Positions 6,176 through 16,247 of a stretch of DNA of 25,970 nt are shown here, piece by piece. The position numbers were made by a program, and so were the translations under genes. The notes under the pieces were generated by a model. The model was given only the letters and a program-made list of their open reading frames with translations. It did no database searches and was not told where the DNA came from. Within the stretch, counting starts at the first letter, position 1; every line of letters begins with the position of its first letter. This stretch comes from an uncultured Lachnospiraceae bacterium (GTDB lineage: Bacteria; Bacillota; Clostridia; Lachnospirales; Lachnospiraceae), in the NCBI GenBank assembly GCA_910578115.1, contig CAJTPO010000060.1:1-25970 (forward strand). Reading direction: 5' to 3'.

Positions 6176-9100
6176 CTATCGGACTTTGACAGAATATTTA
6201 ACAATAGCTGCTTTCTCGTTGTCTGCCTGGTCTTTGTAGGTTACCTTTAACTGCAGGCTGTAGGTCTTCCCTTTCACTGCGTCGGGGGTGTTGGCCAGAG
6301 TGATGGTCTTGTCTTCCACCGAGTACGCACATGTAAATGCATCGTTGTTATTTACCAGTTCCACCTTGGTGATGACCGGATCCGGCGCGCCTTTCAGGAC
6401 TGCCGAGATCTTTCTGGTAATGCCCGTGCCGTAGGCGCCGCTGAAGAAAGAGATGTTCTTAGGCGCTATGGTAACTTTAGGTTTGCCCTGTTTCAGCTTG
6501 AGGCTGATATCCGGTGTTGTGTACTGGAGAGTGTCGCCTTCTGCATTTTGCAGGGTAAGGAGGAGTTTCACCTTGTAGCTGTACTTTGTGATCAGGCTGG
6601 CATTTTCTTTTGCATGGATGATGACTTTATTGTCAGCATATTCCGCTTCAAACAGGTGTGCTGCATTGCCTGTAAGCTGTACGGCGGTGATTGTGCCGTT
6701 GAGGGCTTTCAGGGCAGGTGTCACTGTCACGAAGGTATTTGTACGGTTTAAGACGTCGATGCTTCCTTTGGAGGAAACCTTGACGGATTTATCTGCTGCC
6801 GTATCAACAACTTTGACGGTGAGAGGCGTGCTGATCGTCACTGTGTCTGTCACCTTTACATTTACTTTAAACTTGTAACTGCCTTTTGCGACAGTGGTAT
6901 TGTTCAGCTTTGCAATGATCTTATTTTCCGTCTGATCGAATGCAAATACGATGCCGCTGTTGATGATATTCTGTGCTTTCACATCCGCTGCACTGACGCT
7001 TACGCCGGCAGGGGAGAATTTCGCTCCGTCCTTCCACATCACTTCGGTGGAAGCTGTATCGTAATGCAGAAAAGCTTCGTTGGTGTTAAGCTGCAAAGAT
7101 TTGTTCTGCAATTTCACGGCTGGCCTGCCCATGTTGATCTTGACAGTGAGCGGGATGGTGAGATCCTCTGCCCACAGGGTATTACTTAAAATGAGCCTGG
7201 TCCTGATCGTTGTGTTTTGGCTGATGCCGCCTGCCGTAATCCACATTTTTTCTTCCGCTACGGTCAGACTGAGGCCTTTTTCTTTTGCAGCGGGATCAAG
7301 ATTCATTGTCATATCTATAGAAGCATATCCGGCCGGTGGAATCACTTTCGGATCGAGCTGTGCCGTGTCGAGTCCGACAGAAGGATACAGTGTTACCGAT
7401 TTGGCGCTGATCGTAGTCTTCGGAGCCTTCTTTTCGACGCTTACGGTGTAGTTTGCCGTAATATCCTGATAGCCCTCAAACTGCAGGGTTAGTTTCATTT
7501 TCTTGTTGCAGTTTGTGCCGAGGTTTGCCTCTTTGGCTCTTAGGAAGTAGCCTTCTTCGTGCTTGACAACGGTGAAGTCACTGCTGTCGTCCGCCGCTTT
7601 GATATTCCGTAAGGTCTCGTCTGTCGTAATTTCCAACGGACTTTCAAAATCCGAGAAGAACAGATTTACCTTGGTTTTTTGTTTCAGTTTGTATTTCGGC
7701 GTCTGATCTACCACTTTGACGGTGAATGCCACATCGGTATAGGAATAGGACTTACCGTCTGTCACCGTCTTGCAGCTGCCGCTTAAGCTCAGCTTATAGT
7801 TTCCCGTAAGTGTGCCTGATTTTGCCGCTATGATATAGCCGTTGCGGGCGGCACTGCCGTCTGTGCTGCCAAGGGCTGTCAGCGTAAACCTGTCAGCATC
7901 GCTTCCGCCAAGGACCGGACACGGCTCGTCATTCTCATAGCCTGTATTCGGATACAGGAAGAAGGTGGTTCCTTCTGTCTTCTGCAGATTTACCGTGATA
8001 ATGTCTTCGCTGATGCCGGGTTTGGCATCGGTCACATCCAGCCAGATCTCTTTCTGTGTTCTGGAGGCATCGTTTGCCGTCAGTGTGATCCTGGTCCTGC
8101 CGGACGCGTTTATCGTGAGCGGGATATCATATGCCGTACCCATGCTGTCGGCGCTGCCCCTGGCAGTGACCTTACCGGTCCGGATCACTTTGGTGTTGCT
8201 GCTTTTAACCGTCAGTTTCGTGCTGTTTGTGGCCGTTACATGAAGGATACTGTCAGTCGGATCTTTGACGGACGGATCGCTCGTGTTCAGGTGGTAGAGG
8301 GCCGGATCATGGTCTGCCTCCTGCGTGAACTGATCGATGGAGACTATCTGGATCTCGGCGATATCGCCGTCTGTAACGGTTATCTTATATTGTGCTTTAC
8401 AGGTTTTTCCGTTCTTGAATTCCGCTTCGGCTTTGACGACTGCCTTGCCGGCGCCAAGGGCAGTCAGGGTTACGGTTGTTCCTTTCGTGGAAGATAAGGA
8501 TGCTACGGATGCCTTGTCAATGCTCCAGGCTACCTTATCTGCGTAAGCTGCCATATAGGTATCGTCAAAGGATTCTCTGCTGCCGTTTATATGCCACAAA
8601 ATTGAGAGAGTGGAGGCGGCATCCTTATGGATCGTATTGCGGTCGGCAGAGACGGCAAGGCCGCTCACGGTGCCGAGCGCTACGGGAAGTGCCGCTTCGT
8701 AAGGGAGTGCACCTTCCGTTTTCGTGTATTGTGCGATAAAAGCTTTCGTCTGCATGCCGGCAAACGGTGCCAGAGAGGTTTCCGGATATTTCCATGTCCA
8801 GCCGTCGGGAAGTGCGACATCTTTCAGGGTGAACTGCTCGTTGGTCAGAGCGGATACCGTAGGAAGTGTTTCCGGTAAATCGCCGGCCGTGGTAGCTGTC
8901 TTTATGGTCACCTTACATTCTGCTTTCAGTTCCTTGCCGTCTATGGTAGTGATCGTGGCAGTGATGACAGCGTTTCCGGCGGCATGTGCCGTGATCGTCG
9001 CCGTCTTGGGATCGGCAGCGGCAGCTGTGACGGTGGCAGCAGCTTCATTTGAGGAAATCCACTGGATCTCCTTAACTGCCGTGGTATCGCTGGGTGTAAA

Positions 9101-11537
9101 ATACAGTCTGAGCTGTTTACTGCCCGGCATCTGAGCCGTCTGGTTTCCGGTTTCGTCCGTGACCGGCTGTCCTTTGGAATCAACATACAGCGTACAGCTT
9201 TCACTGTTTAAAGTGACAGAGGTCAATTCATTCCGGCTTACGGTCACTGCGCATTCCAGGGTCGGGCCGTCTTTGACAGCGGCCAGTATAACTGCGCTGC
9301 CGGCACCTACGGGGGTCACCATACCGCCGGATACGACTGCGACGCTTTTATCGGTGGTACTCCATGTGACGCGGCTGCTGATATCGTTTGTACCGTCGGA
9401 TACCTTCAGCGTTTTGTTTTCTTTTGAGGACAGGTCAAAGGTTAAGGATGTATCGCTCAACTGATAGTTGAATACCATGACTCTGCACTCGGCCTTTTTA
9501 CCGTTTTCGGTGGTGGCAGTGATGAGAGTTTCTCCGGCACTGACAGCCGTGATACAGCCCTGGGCATCGACTGTTGCTACGGCGCTGTCACTGCTGGACC
9601 AGGTAACGGTCTTATTGGTAGTATTGGCCGGAGTGATCGTTGCCGTCAGCGTCTCTTTCTGCCCGATCTGCATATTGAGCGCTTTTTTGTTTAGCGTAAT
9701 ATCGGCCGCATGTACTACAGGACCTTTCTGTGTGTAGACTGCAAGGTAACCGGTTGTGATCGCGACGCTGCCGTCAGCGCAGGCTGCTGTAATGCGGTAT
9801 GCTTCGTTCACATTCAGGCCCTGCAGGTCATCCTCCGTGAAATAATACAGGAGACCGTTCTGGTTTGTAGCGCTGCCTGCCGTAAATGTTTTAATGATAT
9901 CTGTGTCATGTGGTTTTGTGACTGTGACTACAACCGGATAGGAATAAGATCCGACGGAGACATAGGCATTGCAGTCAATATTTTCATTAAACCAGATACC
10001 GTTGCTGCCAATGATGTTCCACTGACCGTATGTTTCGTTGGCATCATACGTTGTTGCATAGTAAATTTTTCCACTGCCAAGCACGACACCTGGTTTTGTA
10101 TCCTTTGTTATCTTTGCGTAATAGCCCGTATATTCCTGGGACAGTCCGCGCAGGTAGAGATTGAAATTCCCGTCATACCAGCGGGCGTCCACTGCATGAA
10201 AGCCTGTGATCTGATTTCCGAGCCGGTCGAAGATCTCCAGTTGAAAGCCGTTGTCCTTCCAGTATGCAAGCGCGTCGGCATTGCTTACTTTGCCGTTATA
10301 TTTGTGAATATAGATGCCCTCCATCTGTTCCGAGGAGAAAGATACATTGACATCGGTTTTCCCGTCTTTGTCCGTCCATGTGCCCATCCACTGACTGCTC
10401 ATATAGAATTTGGTATTGTCATAGACATATAAATTCTGCGTATACAGGGTGGTATCGCCCTGTGTGTAGCGAATGCGATAGACACCTTCAGCAAGACCGG
10501 GAGATTTTTTCCATACACCGGTATATTTGTTATATTTTTCAGGAGCGTTGGTCTCTTTAGCCAGTGTTACGGTAGTATCGCCGATCTGTGCGACAATATC
10601 CTGGCCGGAATCTGGTCTGTTGGCCGGGACATAGAGGTTCATTGATAATTGGGTCAGGGGAGCCTCCTGATAAACGACCGTATCGGCATAGGTGGGTATA
10701 CCGGTAGTTGAACCGGTACTGTAGTTGTACCATTCCACTCGGATATTTATGTGATCAAAGCTCTGCTTTCTGCCGGAAGCGTCAGTATAGCTGTAGTTGA
10801 AATAAGCGTAAGCACCTCTTGGCGGAGCATAACTCTGATTGTCTGTGTTAATAAACTGTAAGGACAGCAGATGATCCTTTACCGCGGCGGTCGCGGAGGC
10901 CACCTTTTTTCTGCTGCTGTTATCTGTGTCGCTGTCGTAGACAGTGACCGTAACATTTGTTCCGTCCTCGATCGTGGAATCTGTCGTGACTTCGTACACA
11001 CCCTTTTTGTAATTATAGTGCTCGAAGATGACAAAGTCATCGGAAGAAGAGGGGGGATAAAATTGTTTCTCTTTCACAAGATCGATGAAATCGTATCCTG
11101 GTTCTCCCTCGAATCTAAAGGAACAGGCACGGCGGCCCGAATTCCAGTACGAATTCTTTTCCAGCTTTTCCAGTTTATAGGTGGCGCGTTCACGATTATA
11201 TTCGACCGTACTGCTCACATATCTGGTAAGTATGGTGTCCCCTTCGTACAATACCGGATGCACCTTTGCAGGATCGATATTGGCACCAAAAATGACTACA
11301 TACACATAGTCTCCGAAATTATCGTAAGACAAACTTTCTGCGGCACGGAGCGATTCCAAAACGGCGGTGTCGTCTACATGTACGGCCTTTTCATGTGTGG
11401 AACTGGTTCCATCCGTGAGGGTGATGACTGCGCTGTAGTCTCCGCCGGACAGATATCTGGAGAAATAGATTATCGTACTCAGTGCTGTGGCAGATGTTGT
11501 CTGCAGGCCGGAAAACTGATATTGCCAAAGGTATCCT
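6176..11537 (-). CDS. C-terminal part of a giant surface protein (Big_2 domains plus about 100-residue repeats), separated by frameshift
   Basis: The frame is open from about 11537 to the stop at 6176. The first start-like codon is a TTG at 11359 (1,727 residues from there) without a clear ribosome binding site, and the protein sequence continues sensibly upstream of it (GLQTTSATALST, then YSAVITLTDG). It is therefore best read as the downstream part of the 11479-14166 gene. Numbering from 11359: residues about 1-545 are beta-rich modules; about 551-630 is a clear Big_2 Ig-like domain (ITLNKKALNMQIGQKETL, VTWSSSDSAVATVDAQG); further Big_2-like domains lie at about 633-815 and 905-1005. About 1110-1727 is six tandem repeats of roughly 100 residues that I cannot assign. 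There is no LPXTG, SLH or cell-wall-binding C-terminus; it ends shortly after YSVKV. Likely secreted or surface-associated adhesin or matrix protein; function is inferred. Confidence 0.8.
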
Positions 11538-14166
11538 CATAAGGGTTGTAATATGAGGGATCAAAGTATAATTCGGAAGAAGGGGCACTTCCGACAGCGT
11601 TGCCATCCTGATCCTTTAATTCGACACTCCTGACGGTATCTTTATTATAGGAACTCGGAAGATTTACAATATAGATATTGGCATAATATGCATTTGCCCG
11701 TATGTATTTAGTATTGGCTTTCGGGCTGCTGGCAGATGCAAACTTGACAGTGACGGACTGCTCCAGCCACGTATTACCGTAGTTGTCTTTCAGGGAGACT
11801 GTTGCCGTATAGGGTGTCCCCTCGTTCACCGTGATGCCGGAGTCTGCACCGGAACTGTTCTTCAAAATATCCCTGATATAGTACATGTTGGAGTAATCAT
11901 ATCCCGATTCACTGCCGGAGACCATTGTGCCGTCTATGGTCAGAGAAAGGGTATAGTGTCTGTTGGAATCACCTTTCAGCCCGGTCACTTTGGCGAGAAA
12001 AGGTCTTGCGCTGCCGGACTGATAGTATTCCGGGGCTACGGTGAGCGTGACTTCTCCCCGTTGACTGCTCCTCGTAGTGAAGTACCAATCGGCATTCTGA
12101 GCCAAAAGGGAAGCCGGCAGCTTATCGTTGGTGATCGTATCTGCAGCGATTTTATTGCGTTCAAAGCCGGCGTAGTTCAACTGGGTCATTCCTGACAGGT
12201 CCGGCAGGCTGACAAGATCGTTGTCGTTCAAGAAGAGTGAACGCAGGATCGTTAACGTGCCGATGCCGTCTGTCCCCTCGCTGATTGCATGACCAGCCAA
12301 ATAAAGATAAGTAAGATTCTTAAGATGCTCGATTCCCTTTATTGATCTGATCTCTCCGGAAGTCTGAGAGCGATTGAAAGCGATCTGGGTAAGTCCTTCC
12401 AGCTTATCGCTGGTGATCTGGTCGGATTCGTTTATGCCAATCTGCGTTTTAATATAGTTTCTGAATATTTCATCCGGGAAGTCGCTGTCTTCATAGGTTG
12501 TGATCCCCGTCGTGGTAAAAGAGAGCGGCTGCGCTTTCGATCCAAGTGCCGCAAAAGGGGTGCTTCTTTTGCCCAATCTGCCAAGCGGTTCGATATAATA
12601 TTCGTACACGGTACCGGCGGTAAGATTGTTCAGGGTCAGCATACCGGATGCAGTTGTCTGGTTCTTTCGCACGGAAATATAACCGGACTGTGACTTCGAT
12701 TCGGTTTCCCCTTTGATCCAGTAATGCAGATTGAAGCTGTACCCACTGTCGATGGGATAACAGGGGGAAATCTGCAGCAGTGTCCGGAAACTGCTTGATC
12801 CTGCCTGGGCTTCGGATAAAGTGATCTCTGCGTTTTCGATATCCTGGAGTTTCAATGGAAATGTGGTTGACTGCAGGGTGGCAGCCGTACCGTTGATGAT
12901 CGTTGCATAGGTTACCGTGGCATCTGCCACCCAGTCTTCCATCTGGGCATTCACATAGTATTTGGTGTTATCAATATAGTCAGGATTGGCGGCCAGACTG
13001 GTACTTTGGCCATTTTCCTTACCGTCTGTGAGGAGCAGCATAATATCGGATATTTCCTCATTATTCGGATTATCTATTGTCCAGACAAGCATTGCCTGTT
13101 GATAACCGATCTCTTCTATTACAAAATCTTTGATGGTTATAGAAGATTCGGTTGTGGCTTCCGTTGTAGTAAAGGATGCCGGCGCTGTCAGGAAGGAATA
13201 CTTGTTGTTGTAATAGTATGCAAGGCGGTAGTGGTAAGTGGTAGACGGTGTAAGGCCGCTGCCGCCATCACCACGGAAAGTTCCTGATATGCCAAAAATG
13301 TTCAGATCCTTTTCGTCCGGCTCATCAGATTCAAAATCAGAAATACTGAATGTGCTGCTGTTCAGATCCGCAGCCGTTATTTCTGCCGTCTCTTTATAAA
13401 AGTTTTGTGCAGCGTTTTCGTCGGTTGTATATAGTATTTTCAGGTTATTGGTGAAAGCAGCACATGCGGCTTCTTCGTTGGTTGTGTAGGGGGCATAGAC
13501 CATGTTCCAATCAACCAGCTCAGAGTCGATTTCAAGAATTGCTGACAGATCTATAGAATAGCTTTTGGGTGTAACAGTAATATCATTCAGGTAAAACCCG
13601 GAAGGATACGCAGTCGGATATTCCGGGTTTTGATCCGTCTGTCCGTCGGTTTTGGCCGTGGTGTCTTCTACGTCAGGTGCAGTAGCATCGGCAGCATCTA
13701 AGTCAGTGTCGGCATCGTCCTCGCCAGTGCCGGGAGTCGTGTTATCGTCTGTCTCATCATTTGTACCGGGGGACGGGACATCGTCCGGCTGATCATCGGA
13801 TGTCGGATCATCATCCTGTGCAGGGGTGTTTCCGTCGGCGTTGTCTTCAGAGTCAGAAACATCGCCGTCTTCGGCATCACCGGTAGAGCCTTCTTCGTTC
13901 TCGGAAGGATTGTCGTCGCCTGGCGCCTTTGGATTTCCGGCATCGTTTTCCTCCGCATTGTCTGTAGCATCGGCAGAATCATGCTGGCCCGGCGGCTGAT
14001 CCGATGTTGTCGGTGATACGGCCTCGTCTGCATAGGCGGTATCTGCGTTGCCTGTGTCCGGGTTCGGTGCACTTGCGTATACCGGCATACCCGCGGACAG
14101 AATGTTGGATATGGTCAATACTACGCATAGTAATATTGCACATGTCCTGTGTTTTTGTCGTCTCAT
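11479..14166 (-). CDS. N-terminal part of a giant secreted surface protein (signal peptide, acidic linker, FN3-like, LRR)
   Basis: An 895-residue frame starting MRRQKHRTCAILLCVV, with AGGAGAGGGAG before the ATG. Residues 1-33 are a signal peptide with an ASA cleavage site. Residues 34 to about 190 are a very acidic Asp/Glu/Thr/Asn/Pro linker, probably an extended stalk. Two or three FN3-like modules follow (STTYHYRLAYYYNNKYSF and AGTVYEYYIEPLG style strands). Residues about 559-685 hold a short leucine-rich-repeat segment with its usual cap (SDFPDEIFRNYI, ITSDKLEGLTQI, IEHLKNLTYLYLAG), as in clostridial surface proteins. The last 16 residues (FGNISFPACRQHLPQH) leave the expected sequence: a one-base deletion in the T4 run (plus 11512-11515) moves reading into a stop, while the -1 frame continues into the 6176-11537 part. 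Unless the shift is an artefact or suppressed, this is a truncated product or pseudogene. Confidence 0.82.
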   Translation of the reverse strand: MRRQKHRTCAILLCVVLTISNILSAGMPVYASAPNPDTGNADTAYADEAVSPTTSDQPPGQHDSADATDNAEENDAGNPKAPGDDNPSENEEGSTGDAEDGDVSDSEDNADGNTPAQDDDPTSDDQPDDVPSPGTNDETDDNTTPGTGEDDADTDLDAADATAPDVEDTTAKTDGQTDQNPEYPTAYPSGFYLNDITVTPKSYSIDLSAILEIDSELVDWNMVYAPYTTNEEAACAAFTNNLKILYTTDENAAQNFYKETAEITAADLNSSTFSISDFESDEPDEKDLNIFGISGTFRGDGGSGLTPSTTYHYRLAYYYNNKYSFLTAPASFTTTEATTESSITIKDFVIEEIGYQQAMLVWTIDNPNNEEISDIMLLLTDGKENGQSTSLAANPDYIDNTKYYVNAQMEDWVADATVTYATIINGTAATLQSTTFPLKLQDIENAEITLSEAQAGSSSFRTLLQISPCYPIDSGYSFNLHYWIKGETESKSQSGYISVRKNQTTASGMLTLNNLTAGTVYEYYIEPLGRLGKRSTPFAALGSKAQPLSFTTTGITTYEDSDFPDEIFRNYIKTQIGINESDQITSDKLEGLTQIAFNRSQTSGEIRSIKGIEHLKNLTYLYLAGHAISEGTDGIGTLTILRSLFLNDNDLVSLPDLSGMTQLNYAGFERNKIAADTITNDKLPASLLAQNADWYFTTRSSQRGEVTLTVAPEYYQSGSARPFLAKVTGLKGDSNRHYTLSLTIDGTMVSGSESGYDYSNMYYIRDILKNSSGADSGITVNEGTPYTATVSLKDNYGNTWLEQSVTVKFASASSPKANTKYIRANAYYANIYIVNLPSSYNKDTVRSVELKDQDGNAVGSAPSSELYFDPSYYNPYEDTFGNISFPACRQHLPQH

Positions 14167-14220
14167 ATCTCCCTCTCCTGTCTACTTTTTTTTCTTATAA
14201 AAATATTTACAATATAGTTA

Positions 14221-14250
14221 ATTGTATCATAGATTTAAGGGAGGGGGCAA
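14221..14250 (-). promoter_or_regulatory. Candidate promoter of the giant surface-protein gene
   Basis: Read on the minus strand, TTGCCC (plus 14245-14250) and TACAAT (plus 14221-14226) are 18 bases apart, about 55 bases upstream of the ATG at 14166. Adjacent ACAAT/ATTGT half-sites (14210-14225) could be an operator. The area is AT-rich, so the call is tentative. Confidence 0.35.
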
Positions 14251-14339
14251 GAGGGAACGGTATATGCGCCCCTAATTGACAACAGAACGAAAATTTATGG
14301 ATTTCAGCGGGCAGGAATCATCCGGAATTAAAATTTTGC

Positions 14340-14368
14340 TTGCATTCGAACAGATCGCGGTGTATACT
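14340..14368 (+). promoter_or_regulatory. ribU: Sigma-A promoter of the FMN-riboswitch/ribU transcript
   Basis: TTGCAT (14340-14345) and TATACT (14363-14368) are separated by exactly 17 bases, about 80 bases before the riboswitch aptamer. Transcription should start near 14375. Confidence 0.6.
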
Positions 14369-14448
14369 GATTTCTGTGAGATAACTGATTTATCCGTTCA
14401 GGTATCGCACAAAGTAAACATTACAATTTAATCAAATTAATCAAAGAA

Positions 14449-14602
14449 AAAGTTCTTCGGGGTCGGGTGCAATTCCCTACCGGCGGTATAGTCCGCGACC
14501 CGTTGCAGTGTCGATACACAGTATCACGAAAATGCGAAACTGCTGCGGCTGATTTGGTGAGATTCCAAAACCGACAGTAAAGTCTGGATGAGAGAAGAAA
14601 TG
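14449..14602 (+). promoter_or_regulatory. FMN riboswitch (RFN element)
   Basis: The conserved RFN blocks are present in order: TTCTTCGGGGTCGGGTG near 14453-14469, CCCTACCGGCGGTATAG then CCGCGACCC near 14473-14502, a variable arm, and GATTTGGTGAGATTCC, AAACCGACAGTAAAGTCTGG and ATGAGAGAAGA to about 14599. FMN binding closes the aptamer and normally favours the downstream terminator, shutting off riboflavin uptake when flavin is plentiful. The terminator at 14658-14688 and ribU follow directly, which agrees. Confidence 0.97.
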
Positions 14603-14657
14603 ACAGTATAACACATGCATGATATGGTTATGTGTTGTATTGTTTGCCTTGTCTATG

Positions 14658-14688
14658 ATCCCCGGAGCCGATGCTTCGGGGATTTTTT
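14658..14688 (+). terminator. Riboswitch expression-platform terminator
   Basis: ATCCCCGGAGC (14658-14668) pairs with GCTTCGGGGAT (14673-14683), with one G-U pair and a 4-base loop, followed by six Ts (14683-14688). It lies between the FMN aptamer and ribU and ends about 40 bases before the start codon, so it is the FMN-controlled attenuator. Confidence 0.9.
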
Positions 14689-14727
14689 AGAACTTTTTCC
14701 GCTGGTAAGAAAGGAGAAAGAAGTAAA

Positions 14728-15507
14728 ATGGGTAACGGATTATTGCAGAGTATTGCGGACAATGTTGTGTTTGTGCTGGTATGTGTGGGGGTGGCAGCGG
14801 GACTGTTTGCCATCGCCTATGCGGCGGAGAAGTATGTGTACAAAAGAGACGGTATTACAGAGCGGATCTTAAGCACCAGAAAGATCACCATGATCGGCCT
14901 GTTTTCGGCACTGGCGATGATCTTACATATCTTTGATTTCCCGGTACTGTTTCTGGCACCCGGGTTCTATAAACTGGATTTCAGTGAGATTCCGGCGTTG
15001 GTCGGCGCTTTTGCCTTCGGACCGGTGGCGGGTGTGATGATCGAGTTTTGTAAGATCCTGCTGAAACTGGTGGTGAAGGGAACGAGCACGGCTTTCGTGG
15101 GTGATCTGGCTAATTTCGTGATCGGCTGCAGCCTTGTCCTGCCGGCTGCCATCATCTATATGTTTAAGAAGACCAGAAAGAATGCCATGCTCGCCTGCCT
15201 GGCAGGGTCTCTGGTGATGACGGTGTTTGGGACGGCCTTTAACGGCGTGTATCTGCTGCCGGCCTTTTCCAAACTGTTCGGTATGCCCCTTGAGGCTATC
15301 ATTGCGGCCGGAGCGGAGATCAACGGCAATATCAACAACATCACCAGCTTCGTATGTTTTGCGGTGGCTCCGATCAATATCATCAAGAGTGTGGCGGCAT
15401 CCGGAGTTACACTGGTTATTTATAAGCCTTTGAGCCCGATCTTGAAGCATGCCCATGTTCCGGCCGGGCAGAAGGTGACGGACAACGTGAAGAATGTTAC
15501 GCAGTAG
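14728..15507 (+). CDS. ribU: Riboflavin ECF transporter S component RibU
   Basis: A 259-residue membrane protein. The start at 14728 follows AAGGAG (14711-14716); upstream in-frame codons overlap the terminator and can be excluded. The signature KLDFSEIPALVGAFAFGPVA (residues about 90-109) is the RibU substrate-binding segment, followed by GVMIEFCKILLKL, then GDLANFVIG and the later helices of an S component. Family members are usually about 190-210 residues; this one has an extra N-terminal helix (about residues 10-34) before the core six. RibU captures riboflavin and works with the shared EcfA/EcfA'/EcfT module, which is not in this window. The FMN riboswitch upstream confirms the substrate class. 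It is a single-gene transcript bounded by the two terminators. Confidence 0.95.
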   Translation: MGNGLLQSIADNVVFVLVCVGVAAGLFAIAYAAEKYVYKRDGITERILSTRKITMIGLFSALAMILHIFDFPVLFLAPGFYKLDFSEIPALVGAFAFGPVAGVMIEFCKILLKLVVKGTSTAFVGDLANFVIGCSLVLPAAIIYMFKKTRKNAMLACLAGSLVMTVFGTAFNGVYLLPAFSKLFGMPLEAIIAAGAEINGNINNITSFVCFAVAPINIIKSVAASGVTLVIYKPLSPILKHAHVPAGQKVTDNVKNVTQ

Positions 15508-15553
15508 ACATCCGGCTTTACTGCATGGACGCCTTCAGGCGTCAAAAGGGAGA

Positions 15554-15614
15554 AACACAGGGCGTATAACCGGCTTGTATCAGTGATACAGCGGTTATAC
15601 GCCCTGTGTTTTTT
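15554..15614 (+). terminator. Long hairpin terminator after ribU
   Basis: A perfect 19-bp stem (15554-15572 with 15592-15610) is topped by an inner TGTATC/GATACA stem and followed by six Ts (15609-15614). A small hairpin GACGCC/GGCGTC (15528-15543) precedes it. A-rich sequence on the left arm means it may also work in the other direction. Confidence 0.9.
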
Positions 15615-15629
15615 CTCAGAATTTTTAAT

Positions 15630-16235
15630 CTAAAAACTAATTTTTAATTTAATAACTGTTTGTATTGCTTTAAAGAAATTATCACCAAATGATTTTAGTG
15701 CTATTTCTTTTGGATTGCTGCTATCATTTATAATAATTACGGGCATTTGTACTTCGTTATTATCATTTATTCTTTTAAAATTATTAAGGTAATTTAATGA
15801 AGTTATTATTCCTGGGGTATTTAAAGACTTCTTCTTTTAATTTTTTGTCCCAATCGAATTCTGCTAATAATTCGTTAATATTTATGTAAAAAATTCGTTT
15901 ATTAGTATGTTATATTGCTTGGATTAAAGAAACAGGGATATTACAATGTATTGCATAGTTCCGTAACTTTACAGAGGAATCTATATAGTATTTCTGCTGA
16001 CTGGTTTAGTGTATGGTATTAAATTACTCCTAAAGAATTATAGTGCTAAATCATAAAGATGGTATGCCTGCTCGACCAAACATAGTAACAAACCAATTAA
16101 AATTCCTAAAAAAGTAGTTGACAGAGGTGGGTGTACTGGATAATATAGTAATATACTAATAAAAATAGTACAAAGTATAAGTGTGAATCGAAAGACTGAA
16201 TTTTGGGTGCACAATCCTCTTGGTGGAAAAATCCG
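15630..16235 (-). pseudogene. Decayed gene for a two-helix membrane protein with a soluble C-terminal part
   Basis: This AT-rich stretch has no long open frame, but joining minus-strand frames gives one protein-like sequence of about 190-200 residues. From the right: a hydrophobic segment FRFTLILCTIFISILLYY, a short turn PVHPPLSTT, a second helix FLGILIGLLLCLVEQ, then in-frame TAA. Next come FFRSNLIPYTKP, a shift, KYYIDSSVKLRNYAIHCNIP, another TAA and NKRIFYININELLAEFDWDKK. After a last shift near 15830 it continues NTPGIITSLNYLNNFKRI and MPVIIINDSSNPKEIALK to a TAG at 15630. At least two stops and two frameshifts show decay. I do not recognise the family; two short helices followed by a soluble domain recalls SLATT-like effectors, but no diagnostic motif was seen. 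Confidence 0.55.
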
Positions 16236-16247
16236 TTAAAAAAGGTA

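Noticed and set aside
11505..11520. Programmed -1 frameshift at AGTTTTC
   Set aside because: The site is not a classical X-XXY-YYZ heptamer and I saw no downstream stimulatory structure; a one-base deletion in the T-run is simpler.
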